From: Pyropia yezoensis
Lineage: Eukaryota > Rhodophyta > Bangiophyceae > Bangiales > Bangiaceae
DNA: 64,000 bases
Reading direction: 5' to 3'
NCBI GenBank assembly: GCA_009829735.1
Contig: CM020619.1
Location: 7,492,375-7,556,374, forward strand
Shown in pieces: positions 11,560-23,058 of this stretch; within the stretch, counting starts at the first letter, position 1; every line of letters begins with the position of its first letter. Under the pieces are notes generated by a model. That model had not been told where the DNA came from, searched no databases, and worked only from the letters and a program-made list of their open reading frames with translations. Both the position numbers and the translations under genes were made by a program.

Positions 11560-12965
11560 ATGATCGGGTCGGGTGGCCTGAGCGGGGGGTGGTCGTCAAC
11601 AACGCCCGGTCGGGCGAGGAGGGGGGTGGGGGAAGGGGGGCAACGCGGAGTGTCGGTGGGTGGGTGGTGGGTGTGGAGCGTGGCGGGGGGGGTCCGGGGG
11701 GGTCTGGGCGAGTGCGGAAAAAACCGCGCGCCGACCGTCACACCGACAGACACGCGTGACGCGGCTCAGGCCTGTGCCTGTGTAGTGACAACAAGACTTA
11801 TGTAAACGCCGTGAAGTGCAGGGTACTTTAAAGTCCAGATTGGATCAATTCCAAAGGCCCTCCCTGGCGCTGCATGTGTTGCTCGCGCTGCTCGTGTTGC
11901 TCGTGCTCTTTGTGTTGACGGGGTTGCCCCCCCCCGCCGACCCCCCCACCCCGGGGGCCGAACCGTCTTACGGTCGCGAGACTGAACTATCAGTGGCACT
12001 ATCATTGAAAGAAGGATTGCCGAAATTCTAATTGATATATGTTTTGTCGTCACCACTGACCGCCACGTCCCGGGTGGCCGGTGCACGCACAATGCATATG
12101 CGGCGACACGGCACGGGCGGGATCCGGCCAGCCCCGCCCGCGAAAGACTTTGCCGTGGGCGACTCCGCAAGCGGCCGCGCGGCCGCAATGCGGGCAAGGG
12201 GTGGCAGGACAGGCACAGGCGCCATGCGCGTAGGAAAAACGGCGACGCGGTAGGGAAGGTGTCGGGAGAACCGCCCCTCACTCTAAAGAGCGAAGGCGCC
12301 AAAGTGGACACCTGACACACAGGGCGGGTGGAAGCCTCTGCCCTGCCACCCCCATCCATCGCCGCACACTGCCGCGCGCGGACGGAGGTGGCACACCCCC
12401 TCACCGGCATTGCTACGGGAGAGAGAAGCCACGCCAGGGACAGCGCCGCCAGCAGAGGCACCCGCCAGCCCCCGCCTCAGCTGTGATCGTGCAGCAGTCC
12501 GGCGGCGCTATGTGCCCGGCCACGCGCCAGCACATCGCCAAGAAGCGAGAAAGAGGGGGCGGCTGCCGCCACTGCCATACTGGCGAGGGGGGGAGCGGGG
12601 GTGTGGGGGCGTTCGAAGTGGGGCGGGTGTGGGCGCACCCCCAACGCTACTCCCCCCCCCCCCCCCCCGTCAACGCAGCACATAAAAAAAAAAGAAGGGT
12701 GCTGGGGATGGAGGGAGAAAAAGGGGGGTGTATGGAACGGAGGCGGCGGCCAAGACGGCCGCGGTCAAGTCGTCAATGGCAGGACGCAGCCGTCAAATGT
12801 CTGGCATGGGAGGGGGGGGCAGCAAAGTGCGCAAGGGTGCCATACAAGTGGATATTGACTGTACAGCGTACACATAGCCGGCAACAGGGCGAGCGCGGGA
12901 CGGCCATGTAGAATGGTGCAGCAAGTAGTCGTCCTTGGTCAGGCTACAAGCACCCTCTGTGGAAA
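11560..12965. other. No gene recognised
   Basis: Mixed GC-rich DNA with G runs (11.60-11.70 kb) and a C run at about 12651-12668. Short frames show no conserved feature. Confidence 0.5.
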
Positions 12966-13904
12966 ATGGGGCCAAGGAGACTGCGGCTGGGATTGGTGGG
13001 GCGACTGCCAGTCCGGTGCTCTATTCAGCCAATGGGAATACAAACTCTGACGTGGCTCCGAATGGATGCATTCTTGGCGAAAGAGTCGACCGGCGAATGG
13101 CGTGCCAACAGGGTGCATGGCGAGACGACGGACGCGATCATCCTGCAGGATGATCCCTCTTGGCATTGTAGCCTTGTCCCCTGTCCCTCGTACCATTCCC
13201 TGCGTGCACTGTCCCTGCGCGGCGGGCGGGCGGTACTCGTCGTGACCATGCCGCGTCGGTCCATGCAAACCGCCAATGGCGGCACTCTGAACGGGGCCGT
13301 CGAGTCTTTCGTGCTCGTCCTGCGGTTTTTTGGCCTGCTGCCGGGCGCCCCCGGCGCCGCGTCCTCCCGCGTCAACGACCTCACGGCAGGGAGGAGCCGC
13401 AGCGGAATGGCTGCGGCGGCGATCTTTATTGCGCTTGAATGGGACAACACGTACTCCGTTCCTGGCCGTCTCAACAACCCCCGGCCGGCGGCGCGGCCAG
13501 AGCCTGTGGCCGCCCAGTTTGTACCGACTGCCATGCTCATTGCCTGTAGGGCCATTTGTGGCTGCCTGCAGGGATCGGGTCTGACACCCCGAGGGGCGGC
13601 AGCCGACGAAGAGCTCCTGCGGCTGATCTCCTCTGTGGTGGCACTCCACGCGGCCGACGGACTCGCTGTTGCGGATGCAGAGCTCGCCCTCCGGGCGGTG
13701 TGGCAAAACGCTCACCCGCCAGTGGCTCATGTGGCACCAGCGTTTGCGGCGGACGTCTCTGCAATGCGACACTGTGTGCACGCTGCCAAGGCCCCTATCG
13801 GAGACAATGGGGACCCGCCCGCGTCGGCGCTGGACCCCCCCGCCGGCTTATTCAGTGCGAGTAGGTATCCCGAGGGGGATTATTTTTCGAATGTCCCTTT
13901 GTAG
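12966..13904 (+). CDS. Unknown protein, paralogue A of an inverted pair
   Basis: The frame is open for 312 aa from ATG 12966. The part shared with the minus-strand gene at 14852-15637 starts at the internal ATG 13248 (MPRRSMQTANGG), which may be the true start or an exon boundary. Shared blocks are LRFFGLLPGAPGAASSR, then VPTAMLIACRAICGCLQ, EELLRLISSVVALHAADGL, ELALRAVWQNAHPPV and a short C-terminal SRYPEGD. Conservation at protein level with many silent and conservative differences argues that both are or were real coding sequence. No known domain, signal peptide or clear membrane span is seen. A GTAGGT at the stop might be a splice donor extending the gene. Confidence 0.65.
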   Translation: MGPRRLRLGLVGRLPVRCSIQPMGIQTLTWLRMDAFLAKESTGEWRANRVHGETTDAIILQDDPSWHCSLVPCPSYHSLRALSLRGGRAVLVVTMPRRSMQTANGGTLNGAVESFVLVLRFFGLLPGAPGAASSRVNDLTAGRSRSGMAAAAIFIALEWDNTYSVPGRLNNPRPAARPEPVAAQFVPTAMLIACRAICGCLQGSGLTPRGAAADEELLRLISSVVALHAADGLAVADAELALRAVWQNAHPPVAHVAPAFAADVSAMRHCVHAAKAPIGDNGDPPASALDPPAGLFSASRYPEGDYFSNVPL

Positions 13905-14635
13905 GTGGGCCACGGCCCCGGCACCGTGTGGGTGGTTTGTCTGCACGACGGGTACTGGGTGTCCGTGGGGATGTATGGGTGGTTCTTCTACAAACTGTTT
14001 TCCATCGCGTTGTCCATCACGTGTCCAGGCCCCCACACGGGTGCCTGGGAAGCCCCTTGCGGGCGCCCCCACCCCTCCCTCCCTATCTGGCGCCTACTGT
14101 ACGCCATGGCCTCGTCGGGGTCCCCGGTCTTTTGTTGTGGTCCATAGGACGGACACGGAGTACCCCAGACGCCCTCGGCCCGTGTGGAGGTCACATTTCG
14201 AGGCGCAAGAGGGCAGTGACGGCCAAGCAGGTCAGCGCGGGCGCCTGGGCGTGGGCCGACGTGTCTGTCGCGTCGCCCATTGCGGCGCGGCAGCTCGCGA
14301 AGCGTAGCTGCGCGAGGACAAAAAGGTAAAAAAGTACTTGTCTGCCTGCCCCCCCCCGCATTGTGGCCCGCATTGGTGAGTAGGGCGCGTGGAAGATAAG
14401 GTTTGTTTTGTACAGGTGGTGGGCCGGGGGCACGCTACACAACGCGAACGCACGGTCGGCCAAGGACACGAACACGGACACAACGTGTAGAAGCATGGGA
14501 ATGATCTATGCAAAACATGACACGCCTCCAACCCGCCCACATCTTTCACCATAGACAGAACATGTGGTCAAGTGTTGGCACAGAGGCGTTCCACATGCGA
14601 CAAAGTAGCTATCAGTGGTGGGGCATGAGAAATCG

Positions 14636-14669
<34 letters not shown>

Positions 14670-14851
14670 ACAGAAAAGGCATCATCCTTTACATGGTTAC
14701 CGCACACTCGACCAAGAGAGTCGTCGTGTGAGCTCCCGTAGGCGCTCTTCAAACGGGCGTTTCCCGACACGGCGTGGATGTACCGGGTGATGCATGGCAC
14801 AGGGTCAAAGACAAAAGAAGGCGGGAGAGGTCTCTTGGGCCCTTGCCTCCA
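13905..14851. other. Spacer between convergent paralogues, with a C homopolymer
   Basis: No gene is seen. The spacer contains a pure C run of about 30 at 14637-14667, and both paralogues point their 3' ends into it. Confidence 0.5.
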
Positions 14852-15637
14852 CTATCGCCCTCGTGTGCTGCGCATGGCGAGGCGCAGACTCCGGCGACGG
14901 GACGGCGGGGAGGCTTCCGGGACCGCCACCTTCTCGACGTGCTGCCCTGTAGCCTCTCCCGCGACAGCGGCCGCTGTCGCGGTGGTGCCAGCTTCCAAGT
15001 CGAGGTGCATGTCAGGGTACTTACTGACAACGGCCAGGTCCGCCGGGATACAAACCGTAGACGGGCGTTCACCCGTGCCCGTGCTAGTGGGAGCCATTGC
15101 CGCGTTCACGCAACGCCGCTTGGACGCAACGTCCGAGACGGAAACGAACGAGGCGGCGCGCACGGTGGGATGCGCGTCCTGCCAAACCGCGCGGAGGGCC
15201 AGCTCGGCAATGGCGACGGACAGCCCCTCAGCCTCGTTGAAGGCCATCAGAGAGTAGATCAGCCGCACGGGCTCTTGATCGGCTTCCGCCGCGTCCGCCG
15301 CCAGGCCACAACTCTGCAGCCGCCGACAGACGGCGCGACACGCAATGAGCAAGGCCGTGGGCACGTGCTCGCAGGCCACCGGGTGCTCCCGAGCCGGAGG
15401 GCGCCCGACCCTCGCACGGGCAGCCACACAGTACAGGTTTTCCCACTGGACAGTCACGGCAACCGCCGCTAGGGCCATTCCACCGTGACAATTTGCCGCG
15501 GCGTCCTCGCTGATACGGGAGGCGGCGGCGCCGGGGGCACCCGTGAGCAAGCCAAAAAAGCGCAAGTAGTCTACAAACACATCGACAGCAAAGTGAGCCG
15601 CCCCACCGTGAAGGCTGTGCGCCGCATGCCCCGGCAT
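14852..15637 (-). CDS. Unknown protein, paralogue B of an inverted pair
   Basis: A 261-aa frame starts at ATG 15637 (MPGHAAHSLHGGAAHF). It aligns along most of its length with the plus-strand gene at 12966-13904: YLRFFGLLTGAPGAAASR, VPTALLIACRAVCRRLQ, EPVRLIYSLMAFNEAEGL, ELALRAVWQDAHPTV, SKYPDM. The C-terminus ends in a basic stretch (PSRRRSLRLAMRSTRGR). Just upstream, at 15.66-15.95 kb, is a degenerate inverted copy of the 5' exon/intron module that heads the ParB-like and helicase genes, so the transcript may begin there. Function is unknown. Confidence 0.65.
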   Translation of the reverse strand: MPGHAAHSLHGGAAHFAVDVFVDYLRFFGLLTGAPGAAASRISEDAAANCHGGMALAAVAVTVQWENLYCVAARARVGRPPAREHPVACEHVPTALLIACRAVCRRLQSCGLAADAAEADQEPVRLIYSLMAFNEAEGLSVAIAELALRAVWQDAHPTVRAASFVSVSDVASKRRCVNAAMAPTSTGTGERPSTVCIPADLAVVSKYPDMHLDLEAGTTATAAAVAGEATGQHVEKVAVPEASPPSRRRSLRLAMRSTRGR

Positions 15638-15659
15638 GACGGCAACGTTCCCCGGGGGG

Positions 15660-15950
15660 GCTGCTGCTCTCGAAAACCTGTCTCACAGGCGACACACGCA
15701 CCGCCACCACCACCCGCCGACTTGGCCACCACCTCATTAGGCGGGCGAGGGGGGGAAAGGCAAGGAGCAAGGAAGAGGCCACGCGGCTGTGGGGCGGGGG
15801 CGCGGCTCGGGGGCGGCACGCCAGCAGCGGTGCCGGCGCCGTTTGAAAAACCGCGCCGGCGGTGCTGGCGCGATCCGCCCCCCTCCCCCAACAGAGCCGC
15901 CGCGCCCGTGCTCCCCCCCCGGCCAAGCCGCCGATCCTCGTCCTTGGCGG
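15660..15950 (-). promoter_or_regulatory. Inverted copy of the shared 5' exon/intron module
   Basis: On the minus strand this matches the units at 28.9-29.6 and 42.3-43.0 kb. It has the CGGCGGCTTGGCC-type stretch, GAGCACGGGCGCGGCGGCTC, the GC-rich hairpin around a short A/T loop (15838-15868), and an exon-like segment at about 15684-15730 reading GTGGTGGCCAAGTCGGCGGG with a GGTGCGTGTG donor-like end. The polypyrimidine tract before it is eroded. It sits directly upstream of the minus-strand gene at 14852-15637. Confidence 0.6.
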
Positions 15951-16419
15951 CGCCCTCCCTCCCCCCCCGCCTCTCCCCCTCCCGCCCCAACCAACCCTGG
16001 TCACCAACAAAGTCCAGACGACGATCGGGCAAGTCGCGTAGGAGGGTCGTGGTGGTGCGACGGCGTGGGTGAGAGGCGTCCCGACAACGGCTGCTCAGCG
16101 CTCAGTGTGTCCACGAACTTAGTAGCGTAGCCAGTCTGGTACAAATGTCGACCATTCTCGATGCGATCCTTGGTCTCTGTGCACTGCATGAGATGTACGA
16201 CATACCACTTTGTAGAGGAGACTGGGGGGAGTCAGATGGTATTTTTCATTTTCTGAGGCCTCTTGTTCTCTTTCAACTATACGGAGGGAAGGCAAAAGTA
16301 CCGTCAGTTAGGTGCTCCCCCAAGTCGACCACGTCTTGGGTCCAATGAGGGCACCCGATGTGCTCACCGTCGCGGGCTGGGTGGGTGCCGGCGCGCGTGC
16401 GGGCCTCCTTTGCCGCCCG

Positions 16420-16770
16420 CCGGATCGGGACCGTTGCGCGGGGGCTTTGAGTTGCATTGCAGGCGGCTCGCCACTGAGGCGCCGTCGCTTTTTGGCTGTC
16501 CGCCGCGTCGCGGCGGGTGCTCGGCCACTTTCGGCCGGCGGTCGGGTGACCGTGGGTGGTCGGCCGCTTGTTGCCTTCCGGCTGGTCGCCGCGGGTGCTC
16601 GGCCACCTGAGGCCGGCGGTCGGGTGGCCGCGGGTGCTCGGCCGCTTGTGGTCTCTCGTCTGGTCGCCGCGGGTGCGCTTGTGCTTTTGGCTGGCCGTCG
16701 GGTAACCGCTGGTGCCCCACCGCTATTGGACGGCTGTTGGTTCCTGGCGGATTATTCCATGAGTTCTTTT
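16420..16770. repeat. 39-bp minisatellite
   Basis: At least five consecutive 39-bp units are clear from about 16519, each ending in a variant of GTCGCCGCGGGT, for example GCTCGGCCAC...GACCGTGGGT. Diverged units continue to about 17.17 kb. Because 39 is divisible by three, the plus-strand frame carries a 13-residue repeat (ARPLSAGGRVTVG, GRPLVAFRLVAAG, ARPPEAGGRVAAG). I see no domain and treat the frame as a by-product. Confidence 0.75.
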
Positions 16771-17684
16771 TGGGCGGCCGTCTGGTTGCGGCGGGTCGCG
16801 GTGCGTGCCTGGCCGCGCTTCGCCTTCTGGGTGGTCGCGGCGGGTTCTCGGCGTCGCTGTTCTGTCTGGCAGTCTGCCACGAGTGCTCGGCCACTTCTGG
16901 CCCCCCGCCCGGTCGTAGCGGTTGAGCGGGTGCATTTCGCCACCCGGCTGTTCGCTGCTGGCGCCCCGCCGCTTTCAGCCAGCCGTGGGGTCCTGGCGGA
17001 TCATGCCACGGGTGCGTTTGGCCCGCCGTTGGGTCGCTGCTGGTGCGCCGCCGCGTTTGGCTGGCGGTCGGGTTGCCGCGGAGTGCTCGGCCGCTTCTGG
17101 CCTCCCGCCCGGTCGTGGCGGGTGCGCGCGCGTCCTTGGCCTCCCGGCGGGTCGCGGCGCGTGCGCAGGCGTGCTTGGCAGGTTTGCACGGCAGAAGCTA
17201 TGGACGAACTTCCGTCGCCGGTCGACGCTGCAAGACTGCTGGGCTTCTCCCCAACGCATCCGCTGGTGTACCTTGCTCGTATCCTACAGGGGACGTGTGA
17301 GCAGGTGGCATTGCGCACCAATCACGAGGTTCTTGTGCACAGAACCGACAGGACTCGCGCGTGGACACTCTCACACCCAAGAGACGTATGCTCTCACGGT
17401 TCCGTCCACGGCGGGCGTGGTACCTCGTCCAGTGCACTGGCCATGCACCTGCTGCTACAACTGTGTGTGGCGCGGCACGCGTATCCACACAGACACACAC
17501 CGGGTAGAAATGTCGGATCGTAAACGATGCCTGTGTTTCGTTCTTGCTCTGTGAGCACAAGTGATCCAAGTACGCGTCCAGCATTCAAGTACTCACGTTG
17601 GACTCCACGTGGCATGAAATGCATACCACGATCAGTTACTACGTGTTCCGACGTTCTCCCAGACAGGAAACCAGGGCGGGTCCG

Positions 17685-18030
17685 TGTCATGTACATAACG
17701 ACACCAGTGCGTGTTGGTCCTCCAGGTCGCTCTTTGCGGCCGCACTCGTCAGTACAAAACACAAGCACATGATCCGTTCTTCATTCAACCGCAAAGAAAC
17801 GCGTGCCGCATCATGCGCCATCGTTATCGGCTACAAAAATGGGCACGACCGTCCGTATATTTTATGTCTGTCGATTTCGTTCGCGAGATCAGTCCGAGTG
17901 ATTCGCCACCGAATACACGGTCAAGCCGCCTGTGAACCACATGCATGTGATCGAGTGCCCGATCGGCTGTGTTCACAAGTCTGGGGGTTTGGTCCACTTG
18001 ATGTGTGTCGCGTTATGTACATAACAGTAC
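17685..18030. promoter_or_regulatory. Two variant copies of the GTTATGTACATAAC palindrome
   Basis: TGTCATGTACATAACGACA at 17685-17703 and CGCGTTATGTACATAACAG at 18009-18027. They are imperfect versions of the palindrome that forms the array at 50.0-50.3 kb. They lie upstream of the ParB-like relic at 18.4-19.0 kb. Confidence 0.7.
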
Positions 18031-18435
18031 CCCTCCCCCGGATCTTAATGTCTTCCTCCCCGGCACACTCGTCAGTGTAATTCGCGGTATTTGTTACTGA
18101 TAAATACCCTGAATTGGTTGTGTCATGGCATGAGCTTTGTTCGTTGTTGATTTTTTCACACCCCACAAATCGTTTGTCGGATGCGCTGCCGGGTCTTGTG
18201 AACAGGGCGCTGAGTGACACGTTCAATTGTGCTCATCCCGTTCCTGTTCACTCCCGCCAACCGCCGTCGTCCTGCCGGACACCTCCCCTTCTACTCGACG
18301 GACGTCCGCCGCCTTTCCACACCGCCTTGTTGTGGCTGGCGATTTTTTCCAGCCGAAGAACAATCCTTCCCGGTTCCCTGTTGTTCTCGACGGCGACCTG
18401 AGGCCTCTGGGCGGTTCGGGGGCATATCGACGGTA

Positions 18436-19019
18436 ATGGACGCCAACGGTGGTGGCCATCATGGCCACGAACGCGACGACAGCACCGGTAGCTCTGGTTG
18501 CGGCCGTGTTTGTCACGACGGTGGTCCATACGGCGGATGCACCCGTGTCGGTGTCAGCGGCGGTGTTGGCGGTGATGACGGAACGGGGGTGGATCTGGTA
18601 CCGGCGAAGGACACCGCCACCGTCCTACCTATGGCGGTGATCGCAACGGTGGCAACGTGGACCGCGACGTCGCTCCACTCTTGTCGTTCCATGGAGCTGG
18701 CTACGCGGCCTCGATTGACACGATGTGCGTGCATCGAGAGTTTGGTCGCTCCGTCAACGACTATGCCTTTCCTGTAGTGGACGGCTCTCATCGCCTTTAC
18801 ACGCTGCGGCGTATGCTGGTGGGGGCGGACAGTGCGCCCGCCCACGACCATGCCTTTCCTGTGGTGGACGGCTCTCATCGCCTTCACACGTTGCGGCGTA
18901 TGCTGGTGGCGGCGGACGGTGCGCCCGCCCACGACCATGCCTTTCCTGTGGTGGACGGCTCTTATCGCCTGTACACACTGCAGGGGCTGGTCGCTGGTAC
19001 AGCGTTTCTGTTGTGGTAG
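18436..19019 (+). pseudogene. ParB-like domain relic with 87-bp triplication
   Basis: A Gly/Asp/His-rich stretch beginning at ATG 18436 (MDANGGGHHGHERDD) precedes, in another frame, a segment ending at 19019. That segment contains AFPVVDGSHRLYTLRRML three times in tandem. The units start at ATGCC 18763, 18850 and 18937, exactly 87 bp (29 codons) apart. VDGSHRL matches FVDGAHRLTALREL in the intact ParB-like domain at 31.0 kb, and the preceding CVHREFGRSVND matches CADPKCPGAEN. The upstream half of the domain (VPIEAIRV) is missing. I read it as a decayed copy of the ParB-like gene, although a small expressed protein is possible. Confidence 0.6.
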
Positions 19020-19269
19020 GGGCCCCCAAATCCCCTTCGATTCTACTCTGGTACGATGGGTTTTTTATACATTGACCACCCGACGCGCCCGATTGGGCGA
19101 TGGTGACTGCCCTGTACGCGCTGTACAACTCGGACCGGGCGTCTTCGCTTGATTCATCTGTGCCCCCTTGCCGTCAACTTAACTTTGCTTCCCCACCACG
19201 ACGCTGCTCCAGCCGGAGGGCCTTCCCGGGTCGTGTAGGCAACAACGGCCAAGACAGTCACTGAGGGAA

Positions 19270-20410
19270 CTTGAGGAATGCGGGCTGGGATGGAGGGGGG
19301 AGGGGGACGGCGTGGGGGGGGGGGGCGGGCGGGCATATTCGCAAGTGGAAACCCCAAGCACTGTGCCGCCCGCCTGACTGCAGCAGCCGCACCCTCCGCC
19401 GGTACCAGCGGCCCCCCATCGGTAGCAGTCACTCCACACGCGTACCAGCCGCCCCCCCCCCCCCCCCCTCTCCCCTTCTGCAGCAGCGGGAGGAGCCGCC
19501 TCGCCCTCAGTAGCAACGACCCACCACCGGAAGCAGCTACCCACCACCGGTGGCACCCGCCGACCCCTCTCCCCCGCCAGTGCCAGCCACCGCCCCTCCC
19601 CACAGTAGCAGACGCCGCCCCGGCCACAGCAGACGCCCCTCTATGCCGAAACCAGCCGCACCCACGCCGGTAGCAGCCGCTCTTTCCCGGCTAAATCAGC
19701 CTCTTCCCGCCACGACCACCGGCCATCCTGGCCAGCGACCCTCACCGACCATCCGCACCGGTTACCGCCGCATGAAATCTCAGGTCGCCATCGCCACCGC
19801 TCATCATCGCCGTCAGCCACCCCCGCCGGCCGCAGCCTCCTGTCCCCGCCACCGGCAGCCACCCCACGCCACTGCCGCCAGCCACCACCGCTGGCCAACC
19901 ACGCCAGCCATCCCCAAGGCCACTGCCGCCGGCCACAGCCTCCTGTCCCCGCCGCCGGCAGCCACCCCACGCCACTACCGCCAGCCTCCACCGCTGGCCA
20001 ACCACGCCAGCCATCCCCAAGGCCACTGCCGCCGGCCACAGCCTCCTGTCCCCGCCGCCGGCAGCCACCCCACGCTACTGCCGCCAGCCACCGCCGCTGG
20101 CCAACCACGCCAGCCATCCCCAAGGCCGCTGCCGCATGCAAAAGCCGCCGAGCGCCGCCGCCGGCCACCCCCACCGGCCACCTCAGCAGGCCACCGCCTC
20201 CGCAGCCGCCGCAGGCCACCACCGCAGGCAATCTCCGCCGGTCACCCACGTCGGCCACCCTCGCCTGCCCCCGCCGCAAGGCACACCCGCCGGACACTGC
20301 CGCAGGCTGCTGATGCCCGCCATCTTCTCGCACCACTCCTCCCGGTTGCACCTGGGGTGCGGCAGCTCGCCTCTGCCGCCTACGTGCACGCGTGCAGGGA
20401 CTGGCACACT
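19270..20410. repeat. GC-rich repeats including a 103-bp tandem repeat
   Basis: The sequence is rich in CCGCCGGCCACC units. Between about 19.81 and 20.13 kb a 103-bp unit is repeated three times (CCCCAAGGCC at 19912, 20015 and 20118). Open frames on both strands (Pro/His on plus, Gly/Trp on minus) come from the repeat. Confidence 0.8.
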
Positions 20411-20468
20411 CTGGACTCTTAGCTTGCTCTTTAATGGCTCCTCGAGTGGTCGAACCTTCAAAACGGGC

Positions 20469-20501
20469 CCTCCCCCCCCCCCCCCCCCCCCCCCCCCCCG
20501 T
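20469..20501. repeat. C homopolymer
   Basis: About 30 consecutive C residues follow GGGCCCTC. Confidence 0.9.
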
Positions 20502-20599
20502 TACCCGACATCTAACGATGAACCTGGCACCGAGAGCTGTTATATGGAGACTTCTTTTGCACGGCGGAAGTAAACGGATGAAGTGATGGGGAGAGGGGT

Positions 20600-22260
20600 G
20601 GCCCATCCTCGGCGACCGGAACCACGCGCGATGCGTTGCATCTCCGATTTTTGCCGCTGCAACGGGTTGCAATCGTTGCAAGCCCCTGTAGCTCGCAATC
20701 GCGCGCCAACGACCACTCGACAAAATCCTGTGCTGCAATGCACGTCTTCCGTTGAACTGCATTGTGTTTGCATGCATGTCAGTGCAATACAAACTTAATG
20801 AACTGCCTCGTAGCCACGCCTCTGAACGAGCCGCGGATGACTGGTGGTGGACAGCCTGCGGCCTCCGGCTCTGTGAAAACGGACTCCCCCACAACGAGCA
20901 TTGAGCGACGCAATCGTAGAAATGACACACCCAGCCCGTCCGATAAATTGTTCTGGCGCTGCCAGATCTCGTCGTCGGGGAGGTTTGCGCTTGAGCGACG
21001 TCCCCACACCTCGTCCTAAGCTCAATAGGCAAGGGCTACCTGGAGGCATCCCGTCACGGCCACGCAGTTCCTCACGCCCACGATCACCACCGAGCTGATT
21101 CACGACAAAGGGCCTCTCCCTCGGCTCTGACTCTGTCCTGTTGCCATCAGAAAAGCGGATCCTGCCTCAAGATCTCACTCAACACACGCTGAGATCCATC
21201 AAACCCCCCCCAGAGATCCCATACTACCCAGTCCGGACGATTCTGCGACCAAGTCAGAGCATAATCGACTTGGTGCCGCAAACGCACACTAGCGGCCCAG
21301 GCGCCGACCTGACAAAGATTTGTGATTTCTATCGATCGTCTCGTCTCTCTGTGCCGTCAGCCCTTCCCACCCACACAGGCATGAAATCGCTGGCTCAAAC
21401 CTGCTCAATCAAGGTCCCCACGAGCGCCACTCCTTCCATCTTCCTCGATGTGCCGCGTTCGACCGCCGTGCTGCACGTGCTTGACCAAGTCACATCTACG
21501 CAACACCCGGAGCGAAGAAAGTGCCGAAAAAAAGAGACGGGAAGAAGATGCTTACGGCGCGCACTGATGAAGGCCGAAATACAGGTGCTCACCTCACCCG
21601 CCCTCCCCTCCCCCCGCGCGCTGGCCTACCTCCCCCACTCCCTCCCCAACTCGTCCCAACCCTCGCGTTCCTTACGTACGTGCGCTCCCGCCGCACGCTC
21701 CCCCCTGACTGCCCCCTGCCGCCCTTCGTCAATCCTCACTGCTTGTGCGGCTGCCTCGTGAGCTACAAACACACGTTCGGGGGCGCAGAGATGGCGCATC
21801 TCACACTATTGTCTGATCGCGCTCGCGGTCCGGTCGCTCCATCTGAGAGGGCGATCTCCCACTTTCTGAGATGGTACTGTTGTATTCCCTGAAAATTCCG
21901 TGGTGCGCACACGAGAAATTATGAACCGTGACGTAGGCCTCAGGAGTGTCCGGTGTCCTGTCAGATACTCTCACGTATTGTCCCAGCATGCCAAGTCTCA
22001 GGCGATGACGCTGTCTGTCTGTGAAGTATGTACACGTCCGAAGAGGGGAGACACGTGCGGGCTCTGGTTGGTGGATGCGATAAAGAACTTTGGAAGCACC
22101 TCTTAGTCGTGCTCGTACTTCGGGACTCGTGTGCAGTTACTGATGACACCTCTCCGGGTATTATTGGCTACTTAACTGGAGAAGAGTTCTTTGAAGAAAC
22201 TAACAAAATCTTCTTGCATAATTTTCGAGGCCAATCGCGTCTATCCGCCACCACGTGTGC
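20600..22260. other. No gene recognised
   Basis: Moderate GC. Frames at 21141-21761 and around 22028-22260 are longest, but they show no domain or repeat. GRHVRALVGGCDKELWKHLL and YLTGEEFFEETNKIFLHNF in the latter look gene-like and may be an exon remnant. Confidence 0.4.
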
Positions 22261-22299
22261 GCTCCCTGTTCCAGCTTCTGTGGCTATGGTCGCTGCGAA

Positions 22300-23027
22300 G
22301 GCGATGGACAGTGGCTGCCCTCTGCCTCCCGCCTTCCCCCCGCCATCCAGATCTGTGGGGGGGGTCGGCGGCCGCCCCCGTCGCCAGCCACCGCGGCCGC
22401 CACCGTCGCCAGTCACCAGAGCGGCGTCCGCGTGCAGCGGCAGGGACGTTTGGCATGGGATTGATAGCGGCAAATGCCTGCGCCACCGCCGTCGCTAGCA
22501 ACGCCGGGGGGGGGGGGCGGGGGCGGGTAGGGGGGGGTCGGCGGCCGCTAGGGTTCCCAGGCACCGTGGCGGCGAGCGCGTCCAGCAGCGACTTCAGGGG
22601 GGAGGGGTGTCAGCGAGAGGGGGGGGGGCGGGGGGAGGACATGAGAGTTCAGGCGTGTGGGGTGCGGGGGGGAGGGGGAGGGGGCGTCTGGCTGCAGCCT
22701 CCAGCACAGGGGGGCCGCTCGGACCTGCATCGGGATGCGCGGCAAGCGGCAAGTGGCGGCGGCGGTGGCGGTGGCGCCGGTGGCGGTGGCGGTGGCGCCC
22801 GTGGCGGTGGCGGTGGCGCCGGTGGCGGACGCTGGGTCTCTGCCTTGCCCCGTTCATTGCGGGGGGGGTGGCAGCGCGGCGGGAGGGCCGTGGGGTTGTG
22901 AAGGGCGCGACGACGGCGCCGCCGCCTCTGCCGCTGCTGCTGTCGCTGCCGCTGCCGCTGAAGCCGCTGGGGGAAGAACGGGAGGGGTTGTAGGCACCCG
23001 GCGGGGTTGGGGCGGCGGCGGCGGTGG

Positions 23028-23058
<31 letters not shown>

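Noticed and set aside
19641-21032. 463-aa minus-strand ORF with GGW repeats
   Set aside because: It is generated by the 103-bp repeat and GCC-rich DNA and crosses a C homopolymer.
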